Assembly: GCF_900108015.1 (NCBI RefSeq)
Contig: NZ_FNVP01000007.1
Location: 124,001-188,000, forward strand
Reading direction: 5' to 3'
Source of the DNA: Flavobacterium urumqiense
Lineage (GTDB): Bacteria > Bacteroidota > Bacteroidia > Flavobacteriales > Flavobacteriaceae
DNA: 64,000 bases
The translations under genes were made by a program, and so were the position numbers. Below the pieces are notes generated by a model. That model did not search any database and had not been told where the DNA came from. It saw only the letters and a program-made list of their open reading frames with translations. Below, one piece after another: positions 16,601 through 26,087 of the stretch. Within the stretch, counting starts at the first letter, position 1, and each line of letters opens with the position of its first letter.

Positions 16601-19450
16601 ATGAAAACAGATGCTTTTGCTTTAAGACACATAGGCCCAAGAGAAAACGACCTACAACATATGTTGAAAACAATTGGCGCAGAAACGCTGGACCAATTGA
16701 TTTTCGAAACTATTCCAAGTGACATTCGCTTGAAATCAGATTTAGATTTAGAACCTGCAATGACCGAATATGAATTTGCAAATCATATTCAAAAATTAGG
16801 GAATAAAAACAAAATGTTTCAATCCTACATTGGTTTAGGATACAATCAAGCGATTATTCCTGCGGTTATTCAAAGAAATGTTTTTGAAAATCCGGGATGG
16901 TATACTGCTTATACACCTTACCAAGCTGAAATTGCTCAAGGTCGTTTAGAAGCGATTTTGAATTTCCAAACCATGGTTATCGAATTAACAGGAATGGAAA
17001 TTGCCAATGCTTCTTTGTTAGACGAAGGAACTGCCGCTGCGGAAGCAATGGCATTATTATTCGACGTACGATCTCGTGATCAAAAGAAAGCTAATGTTTG
17101 TAAATTCTTTGTTTCAGAAGAAATTTTACCACAAACATTATCGGTTTTACAAACCCGTTCAACTCCAATTGGTGTTGAATTAGTAATTGGAAACCATGAA
17201 GAGTTCGATTTTTCAACAGAATTTTTCGGAGCAATCCTTCAATATCCAGGAAAATTTGGACAAGTTCATGATTATGCTAGTTTTATAGCTAAAGCGACAG
17301 AAAATGAAATAAAGGTAGCTGTTGCTGCTGATATTTTAAGTTTGGTAAAACTGACTCCTCCAGGAGAAATAGGTGCTGCAGTAGTTCTTGGAACAACACA
17401 ACGTTTCGGAATTCCGTTAGGTTACGGTGGTCCACATGCTGCGTATTTTGCAACAAAAGATGAGTACAAAAGAAGTATGCCGGGAAGAATCATCGGAGTA
17501 ACCGTTGATACAAATGGAAACCGTGCTTTACGTATGGCATTGCAAACACGTGAACAACACATCAAACGTGACAAAGCGACTTCAAATATTTGCACTGCAC
17601 AAGTTTTATTGTCAGTTATGGCTGGAATGTATGCGGTTTATCATGGTCCAAAAGGATTGCAATATATCGCTGACAAGGTTCACGCATCTGCTGCAACTTT
17701 GGCAAACGCATTAGAAAAATTAGGTTTACAACAAACCAATACTGCTTTCTTTGACACCATCGTCGTTAAGGCTGCTGCCAAAAAAATAAAAGAGATTGCT
17801 GAACAAAACGAAATTAACTTTTATTACATCGACGAAAATACCGTTTCAATTTCTTTGAATGAAACGACAAGTATTGCTGATTTAAATAAAATCATTACTG
17901 TCTTTGCTTCCGCAAAAGGAACTCAAGCAACTACAATTGAAAGTTTATCGGAAACAAATCATTTTCCGGAAAACACAAACAGAACATCCACTTTCTTACA
18001 ACATGATGTTTTCAACAAATACCATTCGGAAACCGCTTTGATGCGTTACATCAAAATGTTAGAACGAAAAGATTTGGCTTTGAATCATTCTATGATTTCA
18101 TTGGGATCTTGTACCATGAAATTGAATGCAGCTTCAGAAATGTTGCCATTAAGTAATGCGCAATGGAATAACATTCATCCATTTGCTCCGCTTGATCAAG
18201 CACAAGGATACCAAGAAATGTTAGCTAAACTAGAACAACAATTAAATGTTATTACTGGTTTTGCAGGAACAACTTTACAACCTAATTCTGGTGCTCAAGG
18301 TGAATATGCAGGATTAATGGTAATTCGTGCGTACCACCAATCAAGAGGAGATCATCATAGAAACATTGCTCTAATCCCATCATCAGCTCACGGAACAAAT
18401 CCAGCTTCGGCAGCTATGGCAGGAATGAAAGTTATTGTTACTAAAACATTAGAAAACGGAAACATTGATGTAGAAGATTTACGTGAAAAAGCAATTCTCC
18501 ACGCAGCTAATCTTTCTTGTTTGATGGTAACCTACCCATCTACTCACGGTGTTTTTGAAAGTGCTATTAAAGAAATTACACAATTGATTCACGATAATGG
18601 TGGACAAGTGTATATGGATGGTGCCAATATGAACGCCCAAGTAGGATTAACAAATCCCGCTACTATTGGTGCTGACGTTTGTCACTTAAACTTACACAAA
18701 ACGTTTGCTATTCCTCACGGTGGTGGTGGACCAGGTGTTGGACCAATTTGTGTTGCACCACAATTAGTACCATTTTTACCAAGCAATCCAGTAATTGCAA
18801 CTGGTGGTTCAACTGCCATAACAGCAATTTCTGCAGCACCTTGGGGTTCTGCTTTAGTTTGTTTGATTTCTTATGGATATATTTGTATGTTAGGTGCTGA
18901 AGGTTTGAAACAATCTACCGAATATGCTATTTTGAATGCAAACTATATCAAAGAAAAATTAAACGGTCATTACGATACATTATATTCAGGTGAAATGGGC
19001 CGTGCTGCACACGAGATGATTTTAGAATGTCGTCCTTTCAAACAAAAAGGAATTGAAGTTACTGATATTGCAAAACGTTTGATGGATTATGGTTTCCATG
19101 CACCAACGGTTTCTTTCCCAGTTGCAGGAACATTAATGATTGAACCAACAGAAAGTGAAAACCTGGAAGAATTAGACCGTTTTTGTGATGCTATGATTTC
19201 AATCCGTAAAGAAATTGAAGCGAGCCATGCTGACGATACTGATAACGTTTTGAAAAATTCACCTCATACTTTAGCGATGCTTACTACTGAAGTTTGGAAT
19301 TTTCCTTACACCAGAGAACAAGCTGCTTTCCCATTGGATTATATTGCTGAAAATAAATTCTGGCCAACTGTTCGTCGTGCTGATGATGCTTATGGCGACA
19401 GAAATTTAGTTTGTAGTTGTGCTCCTATTGAAGCCTACATGGAAAACTAA
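16601..19450 (+). CDS. gcvP: Glycine dehydrogenase (decarboxylating), P-protein
   Basis: A full-length 949-residue, single-chain P-protein. The PLP-binding lysine is Lys700 in HLNLHKTFAIPHGGGGPG, equivalent to the lysine of other P-proteins. FALRHIGPRENDLQHML at the N-terminus and SLGSCTMKLNAASEM at the start of the second half are also typical. It decarboxylates glycine and passes the aminomethyl group to the lipoyl H-protein. gcvT and gcvH are not in the window. It is monocistronic, with a terminator after it. Confidence 0.98.
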   Translation: MKTDAFALRHIGPRENDLQHMLKTIGAETLDQLIFETIPSDIRLKSDLDLEPAMTEYEFANHIQKLGNKNKMFQSYIGLGYNQAIIPAVIQRNVFENPGWYTAYTPYQAEIAQGRLEAILNFQTMVIELTGMEIANASLLDEGTAAAEAMALLFDVRSRDQKKANVCKFFVSEEILPQTLSVLQTRSTPIGVELVIGNHEEFDFSTEFFGAILQYPGKFGQVHDYASFIAKATENEIKVAVAADILSLVKLTPPGEIGAAVVLGTTQRFGIPLGYGGPHAAYFATKDEYKRSMPGRIIGVTVDTNGNRALRMALQTREQHIKRDKATSNICTAQVLLSVMAGMYAVYHGPKGLQYIADKVHASAATLANALEKLGLQQTNTAFFDTIVVKAAAKKIKEIAEQNEINFYYIDENTVSISLNETTSIADLNKIITVFASAKGTQATTIESLSETNHFPENTNRTSTFLQHDVFNKYHSETALMRYIKMLERKDLALNHSMISLGSCTMKLNAASEMLPLSNAQWNNIHPFAPLDQAQGYQEMLAKLEQQLNVITGFAGTTLQPNSGAQGEYAGLMVIRAYHQSRGDHHRNIALIPSSAHGTNPASAAMAGMKVIVTKTLENGNIDVEDLREKAILHAANLSCLMVTYPSTHGVFESAIKEITQLIHDNGGQVYMDGANMNAQVGLTNPATIGADVCHLNLHKTFAIPHGGGGPGVGPICVAPQLVPFLPSNPVIATGGSTAITAISAAPWGSALVCLISYGYICMLGAEGLKQSTEYAILNANYIKEKLNGHYDTLYSGEMGRAAHEMILECRPFKQKGIEVTDIAKRLMDYGFHAPTVSFPVAGTLMIEPTESENLEELDRFCDAMISIRKEIEASHADDTDNVLKNSPHTLAMLTTEVWNFPYTREQAAFPLDYIAENKFWPTVRRADDAYGDRNLVCSCAPIEAYMEN

Positions 19451-19460
19451 TTTATATTTA

Positions 19461-19495
19461 AAAAATGTCTCGAGAAATCGGGACATTTTTTTTAC
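19461..19495 (+). terminator. Rho-independent terminator after gcvP
   Basis: Arms AAAAATGTCtCG and CGgGACATTTTT enclose a short loop and are followed by more T. It begins 11 nt after the gcvP stop. Confidence 0.85.
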
Positions 19496-19731
19496 CTTTA
19501 AAATTATACAAACTTTAAAAAATAGTTTATTACCAACTCTTAAAATAGCCATCTTATTGATTGCAATTATTAAGAAATAGATATCATATCATTTTTCGCA
19601 ATTTGTAATGAAATAATTAATATTTTTGCCAAAAAATTATTATTACATAATTATATGCGTGCATAGTAAATATTGTGAGTGTAATTATTTTTTTATGTTT
19701 AAATTAGCATAAATTTTGGAAAATTAACGCA

Positions 19732-20790
19732 ATGAAAATAAAAATAGCTGGAATAGGAAGTTATATTCCTGAGAAAAAAGTAAGTAATACAGATTTTAGC
19801 GAACATGTCTTTTTAAACGAGGATGGAACCGCTTTTGCTTATCCAAACCAAGTAATAATCAAAAAATTTAAAGGCATAACCGGAATCGAACACAGGCGTT
19901 ATGCTGAAGACCATTTAAATTCATCAGATTTAGCTTTTTTTGCATCTCAAAAAGCAATTGAAAATGCAGGAATAGATCCTGAAACCATTGACTATATTAT
20001 ATTCGCACACAACTTTGGCGATGTAAAATACGGAACAAATCAATCCGATATGCTTCCTAGCTTAGCCACACGTGTTAAGAATAAATTACAAATAAAAAAC
20101 CCAAAATGCGTTGCTTACGACATCCTTTTTGGTTGTCCGGGCTGGATAGAAGGCGTTCTTCAAGCAAATGCTTTCATCAAATCTGGTATGGCAAAACGTT
20201 GTTTGGTAATCGGATCCGAAACCTTATCAAGAGTGGTTGACGAGCATGACAGAGACTCTATGATTTATTCTGATGGTGCTGGCGCTGCAATAATAGAAGC
20301 TTCTGATGACGAGACCGGTATGCTATCCTACGAAAGTGGCACATACGCTAAGGATGAAGCCAATTTTCTGTTTTTTGGAAAATCATATAATCCCGATTTA
20401 GATCCAGATATTCGATACATAAAAATGTACGGGCGCAAAATTTATGAATTCGCATTAAATACAGTACCGGCAGCAATGAAGAGTTGTCTAGATAAAAGCG
20501 GTATTAAGATAGACGAAGTTAAAAAAATTCTTATTCATCAAGCTAATGAAAAAATGGATGAAGCTATCATTCAACGTTTTTATAAATTGCATGACAGACC
20601 AGTTCCTCAAGACATCATGCCTATGAGCATTCATGAACTGGGAAACAGCAGTGTTGCAACCGTACCTACTCTTTTCGACTTGTTAATACGAGGAGAAATT
20701 GAAAATCAATCGATAGAAAAAGGCGATATTCTACTTTTTGCATCCGTTGGAGCAGGAATGAATGTTAACGCATTTGTTTACAGATATTAA
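19732..20790 (+). CDS. 3-oxoacyl-ACP synthase III family protein (FabH-like)
   Basis: A 352-residue thiolase-fold condensing enzyme. The catalytic triad can be read as Cys135 (LFGCPGWIEG), His269 (IHQANEKM) and Asn305 (ELGNSSVATVP). FabH starts fatty-acid chains from acyl-CoA and malonyl-ACP. This protein is longer than typical FabH and has an extended N-terminal loop (EHVFLNEDGTAFAYPN), so it may be a paralogue serving another acyl product. A 280 nt AT-rich region precedes it, with a possible -7 element TATTTTTG at 19621. A structured repeat begins 8 nt after the stop. Confidence 0.87.
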   Translation: MKIKIAGIGSYIPEKKVSNTDFSEHVFLNEDGTAFAYPNQVIIKKFKGITGIEHRRYAEDHLNSSDLAFFASQKAIENAGIDPETIDYIIFAHNFGDVKYGTNQSDMLPSLATRVKNKLQIKNPKCVAYDILFGCPGWIEGVLQANAFIKSGMAKRCLVIGSETLSRVVDEHDRDSMIYSDGAGAAIIEASDDETGMLSYESGTYAKDEANFLFFGKSYNPDLDPDIRYIKMYGRKIYEFALNTVPAAMKSCLDKSGIKIDEVKKILIHQANEKMDEAIIQRFYKLHDRPVPQDIMPMSIHELGNSSVATVPTLFDLLIRGEIENQSIEKGDILLFASVGAGMNVNAFVYRY

Positions 20791-20797
20791 TTTATTT

Positions 20798-20940
20798 GGA
20801 GCTAATCCAGATATACACTTCAAGTCCACACTCAAAAAATGTGTTTTTCTAAACCTTAAAAAGAGCTTCTTTCAGTCGCTTTTTTAAGCTAATAAAAACT
20901 ACATTTTTTGAGTCGTGGGCTTTCCGTTGTTATCTGGGCT
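20798..20940 (+). repeat. Dispersed nested-hairpin element, copy 2
   Basis: A 143 bp sequence starting GGAGCTAATCCAGATATAC and ending TTATCTGGGCT. Three nested stems can be drawn. The outer ends pair (CCAGATA with TATCTGG). An A/T stem pairs ACTCAAAAAATGT with ACATTTTTTGAGT. An inner hairpin pairs CTTAAAAAgAGC with GCTTTTTTAAG. Conserved blocks AAGTCC, GAGCTTC, GTCGCT and GTGGGCTTT are shared with the copy at 8114-8252. It starts 8 nt after the stop of the FabH-like gene, in the same sense. Confidence 0.8.
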
Positions 20941-20963
20941 AAAAATTCTGCAAAAAAGAAACA

Positions 20964-20979
20964 TATCTTTGTACCTTTG
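20964..20979 (+). promoter_or_regulatory. Two overlapping-register -7 elements before the methyltransferase gene
   Basis: TATCTTTG (20964-20971) is followed directly by TACCTTTG (20972-20979). Both match TAnnTTTG. They lie 26-34 nt upstream of the ATG at 21006. No clear TTG partner was found. Confidence 0.55.
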
Positions 20980-21005
20980 CGCCTTTGCTGTTAAAAAATA
21001 AAAAA

Positions 21006-21560
21006 ATGTACGAAAAAACGTTTCCAAATAAAAGATTTAAACATACTTTAGAGTTTTTAAAAAAACACATTTCAACTTCCCATTCAATATTAGATTTAGG
21101 GGTAGAAAATCCTTTTTCTAAAATCATGAAAGAGGAAGGTTTTTCAGTTAAAAATACGACAGGAGAAGACTTAGATACTAATCAAGAAGTATTTCAGTCT
21201 GAAAAAACAGATGTGGTTACTGCTTTCGAAATTTTTGAACATTTACTTAATCCGTACACTATTTTAAAAGAAATAAAATCAGACAAACTTTTTTTATCTA
21301 TTCCCATGCGTTTGTGGTTTTCACCGGCATACAGGAGCAAAATAGACATGTGGGACAGACATTACCATGAGTTTGAAGATTGGCAAGTGGACTGGCTTTT
21401 GGAGAAAACAGGATGGAAAATTATCGACAGAGAAAAATGGACAAATCCAGTTAATAAATTTGGCTTTCGTCCATTATTGAGAAAGTTCACCAATAGATAT
21501 TATATTGTTTACGCTGAAAAAACACATACCCCAACCCTACCCGAAGAGAAGGGAGCCTAG
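21006..21560 (+). CDS. SAM-dependent methyltransferase-like protein
   Basis: A protein of 184 residues from the start MYEKTFPNKRFKHTLEF. A Rossmann-type motif I is visible but degenerate, ILDLGVENPFSKIM instead of a glycine-rich DxGxGxG. Later motifs TDVVTAFEIFEHLLNPYTIL and KLFLSIPMRLW resemble class I methyltransferase strands 4 and 5. The acceptor is unknown. An upstream TTG start at 20985 is rejected because it lies only 5 nt past a -7 element. The family 2 glycosyltransferase gene follows after 60 nt, suggesting surface-glycan or glycolipid work. Confidence 0.75.
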   Translation: MYEKTFPNKRFKHTLEFLKKHISTSHSILDLGVENPFSKIMKEEGFSVKNTTGEDLDTNQEVFQSEKTDVVTAFEIFEHLLNPYTILKEIKSDKLFLSIPMRLWFSPAYRSKIDMWDRHYHEFEDWQVDWLLEKTGWKIIDREKWTNPVNKFGFRPLLRKFTNRYYIVYAEKTHTPTLPEEKGA

Positions 21561-21620
21561 ACTCTAAAATTTTTAAGCTTAAAATCTCAGCAACTTAGAA
21601 ACTTAGTCCCTCAAGAAAAA

Positions 21621-22469
21621 ATGAATTACTACATTGTTATACCGGCTCATAATGAAGAAGCATTTATTGCTTTAACTTTGCAATCGTTGCTTTCGCAAAG
21701 TGTTTTGCCAAAAAAAATAGTCGTTGTCAATGACAATTCCACAGATAAGACAGCCGAAATTGTGATGGCTTTCGCCAAAGAAAATCCATTTATCACTTTG
21801 GTAAATAAAACCTCCGAAGCGATTCATTTGCCGGGAAGTAAAGTCATTCAGGCTTTTCACAAAGGTTTCGAAACATTAGACGAGAATTATGATGTTATCG
21901 TAAAACTGGATGCCGACTTAATTTTACCTAATAATTACTTTGAAACTGTTTTAAACATTTTTAAAAAAGATGCTACAATAGGAATGGCTGGAGGATTTGC
22001 CTATATTGAAAAAAACGGTCAATGGATTCTTGAAAACTTAACAGACAAAGATCATATTCGTGGTGCTTTTAAAGCTTATCGAAAAGCGTGTTTTCAACAA
22101 ATAGGAAACTTAAAACCGGCGATGGGTTGGGACACCGTTGACGAATTATTGTCGAAATTTTATGGTTGGAAAGTAGTTACTGATGCTTCATTGATAGTAA
22201 AACACTTAAAACCCACTGGAGCAAACTATAATAAAACTGCTCGTTACAAACAAGGCGAAGCGTTTTATACTTTAGGTTACGGATTTTTAATCACATCGAT
22301 TGCTTCGGCAAAGCTAGCTATGATGAAAAAGAAGCCATTGCTTTTTCTTGATTATATAAAAGGTTTCGTCAAAGCAAAATCGGCTAAAACTCCCTTATTA
22401 GTAACTGAGGAACAAGCAAAATACATAAGAAAATATCGTTTACAGAAAATGAAAGAAAAACTTTTCTAA
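21621..22469 (+). CDS. Glycosyltransferase family 2 protein
   Basis: A 282-residue GT-A fold enzyme. The N-terminus IVIPAHNEEAFIALTLQSLL and VVNDNSTDKTAEI are the nucleotide-sugar binding part. VIVKLDADLILPNNY carries the DxD motif, and AMGWDTVDELLSKFYGWKV is the acceptor-side acidic region. There is no long C-terminal membrane anchor, so it probably works at the cytoplasmic face of the inner membrane. Donor and acceptor are unknown. It lies between the methyltransferase and the MlaEF genes on the same strand. Confidence 0.88.
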   Translation: MNYYIVIPAHNEEAFIALTLQSLLSQSVLPKKIVVVNDNSTDKTAEIVMAFAKENPFITLVNKTSEAIHLPGSKVIQAFHKGFETLDENYDVIVKLDADLILPNNYFETVLNIFKKDATIGMAGGFAYIEKNGQWILENLTDKDHIRGAFKAYRKACFQQIGNLKPAMGWDTVDELLSKFYGWKVVTDASLIVKHLKPTGANYNKTARYKQGEAFYTLGYGFLITSIASAKLAMMKKKPLLFLDYIKGFVKAKSAKTPLLVTEEQAKYIRKYRLQKMKEKLF

Positions 22470-22538
22470 CGAAAAACCCCCCATCGAAAACTTTTAACTG
22501 CTAAGTATTTTCGTAATTTAGCCAATATTTCAAAAACT

Positions 22539-23285
22539 ATGATGCTCATAAGATATATAACGCAGATAGGAAGATACTGCTTAATGCTGAAAGAAATTTT
22601 CAACAAACAGACCAAATGGTCCGTTATGAAAAATTTAATTTTTAAGGAAATCGACGATTTAATAATTGGTTCTTTAGGTATTGTAGCCTTTATTTCTTTC
22701 TTCGTAGGTGGAGTTGTTGCTATACAAACCGCCTTAAACTTAACCAATCCATTAATACCAAAATACCTAATTGGTTTTGCAACAAGACAATCTATAATAT
22801 TAGAGTTTGCACCCACCTTTATTTCTATTGTAATGGCAGGAAAAATGGGTTCTTTTATTACCTCAAGCATTGGCACAATGAGAGTAACGGAACAAATCGA
22901 TGCATTGGAAGTTATGGGAGTTAATTCTCTAAACTATCTTGTTTTCCCTAAAATAATGGCATTGTTATTATATCCGTTTCTTATTGGCATCGCTATGTTT
23001 CTAGGTATTCTTGGGGGATATATTGCTAGTGTATATGGCGGCTTCGGGAGTGGCGCAGAGTTTGTCGATGGAATTCAAAGAGATTTTCTACCCTTTCATA
23101 TTGCTTATGCTTTCATAAAAACATTCATCTTTGCTTTACTTTTAGCAACAATTCCATCATTTCACGGCTATTACATGAAAGGTGGTGCACTTGAAGTAGG
23201 AAAAGCGAGTACTGTTTCTTTTGTTTGGACGTCAGTGACCATTATTTTGATGAATTATATATTAACACAATTACTATTAACGTAA
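22539..23285 (+). CDS. mlaE: MlaE-family lipid ABC transporter permease
   Basis: A 248-residue permease with five to six hydrophobic helices. Family features include GIVAFISFFVGGVVAIQTAL, MAGKMGSFITSSIGTMRVTEQIDALEVMGV (the MlaE signature, written here as MAGKMGSFITSSIG and RVTEQIDALEVMGV), and a C-terminal VSFVWTSVTIILMNYILTQL. MlaE proteins move phospholipids between the two membranes. Its stop TAA overlaps the ATG of the ATPase gene by one base, so the pair is translationally coupled. No MlaD substrate-binding gene follows. Two ATGs in a row (22539, 22542) leave the start open by one codon. Confidence 0.92.
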   Translation: MMLIRYITQIGRYCLMLKEIFNKQTKWSVMKNLIFKEIDDLIIGSLGIVAFISFFVGGVVAIQTALNLTNPLIPKYLIGFATRQSIILEFAPTFISIVMAGKMGSFITSSIGTMRVTEQIDALEVMGVNSLNYLVFPKIMALLLYPFLIGIAMFLGILGGYIASVYGGFGSGAEFVDGIQRDFLPFHIAYAFIKTFIFALLLATIPSFHGYYMKGGALEVGKASTVSFVWTSVTIILMNYILTQLLLT

Positions 23286-24046
23286 TGATAGAAGTAAAAA
23301 ACGTAGAAAAATCATTTGCCGGCGTTAAAATCCTTAAAGGTGTTTCGACAGTTTTTGAAACTGGTAAAACAAATTTAATCATAGGACAAAGTGGATCAGG
23401 TAAAACGGTGTTGCTAAAAAGTCTTCTTGGTATTCATCAACCAGAATCAGGAACAATCTCATTTGACGGTAGAGTATATTGCGACTTAAACGCTGATGAA
23501 AAACGAGAACTACGAACTGAAATCGGAATGGTATTTCAGGGAAGTGCGTTGTTTGACTCTATGACTGTGGCGGAAAACGTAGGTTTCCCCTTAAAAATGT
23601 TTACCCATGACAATAATAAAAAAATTCAGGAACGCGTAGATTTTGTATTAAAAAGGGTAAATCTTACCGATGCACATAAAAAATTACCTTCAGAAATTTC
23701 TGGAGGAATGCAAAAACGGGTTGCTATTGCCCGCGCAATTGTAAACAATCCAAAATATCTGTTTTGTGACGAACCTAATTCAGGTTTAGATCCAAATACC
23801 GCCATATTAATTGATAACCTCATCAAAGAAATTACTGAAGAGTACAATATCACTACCGTTATCAATACGCATGATATGAACTCGGTGATGGAAATTGGCG
23901 AGAATATTTTATTCCTAAAAGATGGTTTAAAAGCTTGGGAAGGAACGAAAGAAGAAATTTTCAGAACCGATAATGAAGCGGTAGTTGACTTTGTTTATTC
24001 TTCTAATTTATTCAAAAAAGTTCGTGAAGCGTACTTGAAAGACTAA
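23285..24046 (+). CDS. mlaF: MlaF-family ABC transporter ATP-binding protein
   Basis: A 253-residue ABC ATPase starting MIEVKNVEKSFAG. Walker A is GQSGSGKT, the Q-loop is MVFQGSALFDSMTV, the signature is EISGGMQKRVAIARA, and Walker B is YLFCDEPNSGLDP with the H-loop INTHDMNS. It powers the permease encoded just upstream. The start is set by the one-base overlap (TAATG) with mlaE. A longer frame from 23225 would overlap mlaE by 60 bases and is not needed. Confidence 0.94.
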   Translation: MIEVKNVEKSFAGVKILKGVSTVFETGKTNLIIGQSGSGKTVLLKSLLGIHQPESGTISFDGRVYCDLNADEKRELRTEIGMVFQGSALFDSMTVAENVGFPLKMFTHDNNKKIQERVDFVLKRVNLTDAHKKLPSEISGGMQKRVAIARAIVNNPKYLFCDEPNSGLDPNTAILIDNLIKEITEEYNITTVINTHDMNSVMEIGENILFLKDGLKAWEGTKEEIFRTDNEAVVDFVYSSNLFKKVREAYLKD

Positions 24047-24059
24047 AACGTTTAACAAT

Positions 24060-24662
24060 TTAACTGGATTTCAACAACTCCACCTCAGCATTAGGATTGA
24101 ATAAATACGTTTTTCCCGAACTTATTTCCAGACATTCAAAACGCTTGGTTCTTACAGCTATTTTCTTAAAAATCTTTCCGTTTTGGATTCGAAAAACACT
24201 GCCATAAGGAATCTCAAAAACATAGTTTTTATCATTTTGTTGGTCAAATTGTTTCAATGCCAAAGCTAAAGTAGCATCTGTATCGCTGCTGGCTGTCGGA
24301 TTTCTGAAATGTCGCGCCAACAAAGGCAACAAGTGATTAGGGAAAATTTCTGGTCGAATATAAGGAATCATTAACCGCTGAAATGAATATTTCCATTCGT
24401 TACCATGCGGTTTAATATCTCGTCCGAATTTTTCAAACGCTACCAAATGTGAGATTTCATGAATCAGCGTAATTAGAAACTTGTATTTATTAAGGTTTGA
24501 ATTTACTGTTATTTCGTGTTTTCCACTTAAACCTTTTCGATAATCGCCATGACGCGTTTGCCTTTCATTTACAATCTTAAGATGCACCTGATTGGCAACA
24601 ATTAGTTCGAAAATGGGTTTTACAGCATGTTCGGGTATATATCTTGAAAGTGTTTCGCTCAA
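24060..24662 (-). CDS. SprT-like zinc metallopeptidase domain protein
   Basis: A 200-residue protein. The motif LITLIHEISHLVAFEKFGRD contains HEISH, an HExxH zinc site, and a third ligand is likely in KPHGNEWK. This is the SprT-like domain known from Spartan-type proteases that act on DNA-protein crosslinks in other organisms. The bacterial role is not established. It has no signal peptide. It converges with mlaF, 13 nt apart. Confidence 0.82.
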   Translation of the reverse strand: MSETLSRYIPEHAVKPIFELIVANQVHLKIVNERQTRHGDYRKGLSGKHEITVNSNLNKYKFLITLIHEISHLVAFEKFGRDIKPHGNEWKYSFQRLMIPYIRPEIFPNHLLPLLARHFRNPTASSDTDATLALALKQFDQQNDKNYVFEIPYGSVFRIQNGKIFKKIAVRTKRFECLEISSGKTYLFNPNAEVELLKSS

Positions 24663-24702
24663 AATAATTATGAGTTATGAATTATACGTTTTTCTTTAAT
24701 TT

Positions 24703-25380
24703 TTACGGATTAGTAGAAGACACTTGCAATACTTTTCCGTTGAAATATTTATTCCCTGTCAGCGTAAAATTAAAAATATAATCCGCCATTTCACTCGCAG
24801 ATATTGGTGCTTGATAGCCCGGAAAAGCTTCTGCTAACATTTCCGTTTGAACGGAACCTAAGGCCAAAACATTGAAAGAAATTCCGCGCTCTTTATACTC
24901 TTCGGCTAATAATTCTGACAAGGTAATTACCGCTCCTTTACTGGAACTGTAAGCTGAAAGTCCGGCGAATTTTAAACTCCCCTGAATCCCTCCGATAGAA
25001 CTTATAGTAACTACATGACTTCCTTTTATCAAATAAGGTAAACAAATACGTGTCAAATTAGCAACTCCAAAAACATTTACCTTATAAATAGTTGCAAAAT
25101 CTTCCTGCGTTGTCTCAGAAAATGATTTCAGCAATAAACTTCCTGCATTATGAACAATTGCATCTACTCTTTTCCAAGATGAAGAAAGAAAAGATTCTAC
25201 TTTATCCAATTCAGATTCATCAGATAAATCAACAGAAAGACAAGTGATATTTTCGTTATCAATTAATTCTTGTGGCGTTTTTCTGGAAATGGCAAGAACC
25301 TGATGGCCAGCATTGGCAAACTGCAATGCCAACTCGAACCCTATTCCTCTACTAGTACCGGTTACAATGATATTTTTCAT
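24703..25380 (-). CDS. Short-chain dehydrogenase/reductase
   Basis: A 225-residue SDR. The dinucleotide site is IIVTGTSRGIGFEL (TGxxxGIG), followed by NAG in VHNAGSLLL, and the catalytic pair YSSSK with upstream Ser in TISSIGG. The last residues are substrate-specific and not diagnostic. The start MKNIIVTG is preferred to 25416, which would add 12 hydrophobic residues before the Rossmann strand. It is a single gene with unknown substrate. Confidence 0.9.
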   Translation of the reverse strand: MKNIIVTGTSRGIGFELALQFANAGHQVLAISRKTPQELIDNENITCLSVDLSDESELDKVESFLSSSWKRVDAIVHNAGSLLLKSFSETTQEDFATIYKVNVFGVANLTRICLPYLIKGSHVVTISSIGGIQGSLKFAGLSAYSSSKGAVITLSELLAEEYKERGISFNVLALGSVQTEMLAEAFPGYQAPISASEMADYIFNFTLTGNKYFNGKVLQVSSTNP

Positions 25381-25511
25381 AAGACAAAAATAAGCAAAAA
25401 CGTCAAAAAATAACATTTTACACTAAGGATTCTTCATAATATAAAAATCAAGATTCCTATAATTTTCCTTAATTTTGTTTTGGAGAATAAATGAATTTAT
25501 ATCTGTAGAAA

Positions 25512-26081
25512 ATGATTGAAAATATAGAATTAGAAGTTGCAAAATTAAGTGATATCGATGGAATATTGGCGCTACAAGAGCTCTATCTGGTCTCCAATTT
25601 ATCCGAAGAAGAAAAAGTTGCAGGATTTGTGACGACCCCTTTTTCAATTCCTCAATTAACTGAAGTCATAGGCCAGCAAGGATTATTTCTTGCTAAAGAC
25701 AACAATAAAATCATTGCTTATATTGTTGCAGCCGGCTGGGATTTTTTTAACCAATGGCCCATCTTCAAACATATGACTACACTATTTCCTAATCTTACAT
25801 TTTTAAATTTTGATATTACTACAACCAATAGCTTTCAATACGGTCCCATTTGTATTGATAAAGCATATCGCGGAAAAGGATTAATAACTCCACTTTTCGA
25901 ATTCATGAGGATTCATCTTGTAAAGCGATACCCGTTGGCTTTGACCTTTATCAATAAAACAAATATTCCATCTACAAAAGCGCATACCGAAAAACTAAAA
26001 TGGACGATTATTGCTGATTTTCATTTCAACAATAACAACTATTTTATTTTAGCATACGATATGAATCAACCTGTCTCTTAA
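25512..26081 (+). CDS. GNAT-family N-acetyltransferase
   Basis: A 189-residue protein with a GNAT fold. The N-terminus IELEVAKLSDIDGILALQEL is the usual beta1-alpha1, and GPICIDKAYRGKGLITPLFEF carries the acetyl-CoA motif (R-G-K-G). The late segment TFINKTNIPSTKAHTEKLKW fits the C-terminal part. The substrate is unknown. It is flanked by oppositely oriented genes, so it is monocistronic. Confidence 0.85.
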   Translation: MIENIELEVAKLSDIDGILALQELYLVSNLSEEEKVAGFVTTPFSIPQLTEVIGQQGLFLAKDNNKIIAYIVAAGWDFFNQWPIFKHMTTLFPNLTFLNFDITTTNSFQYGPICIDKAYRGKGLITPLFEFMRIHLVKRYPLALTFINKTNIPSTKAHTEKLKWTIIADFHFNNNNYFILAYDMNQPVS

Positions 26082-26087
26082 GATTCA

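Noticed and set aside
16601..19450. gcvP as a fusion of two subunit genes that might be unusual
   Set aside because: A single chain of about 950 residues is the normal form in many bacteria.
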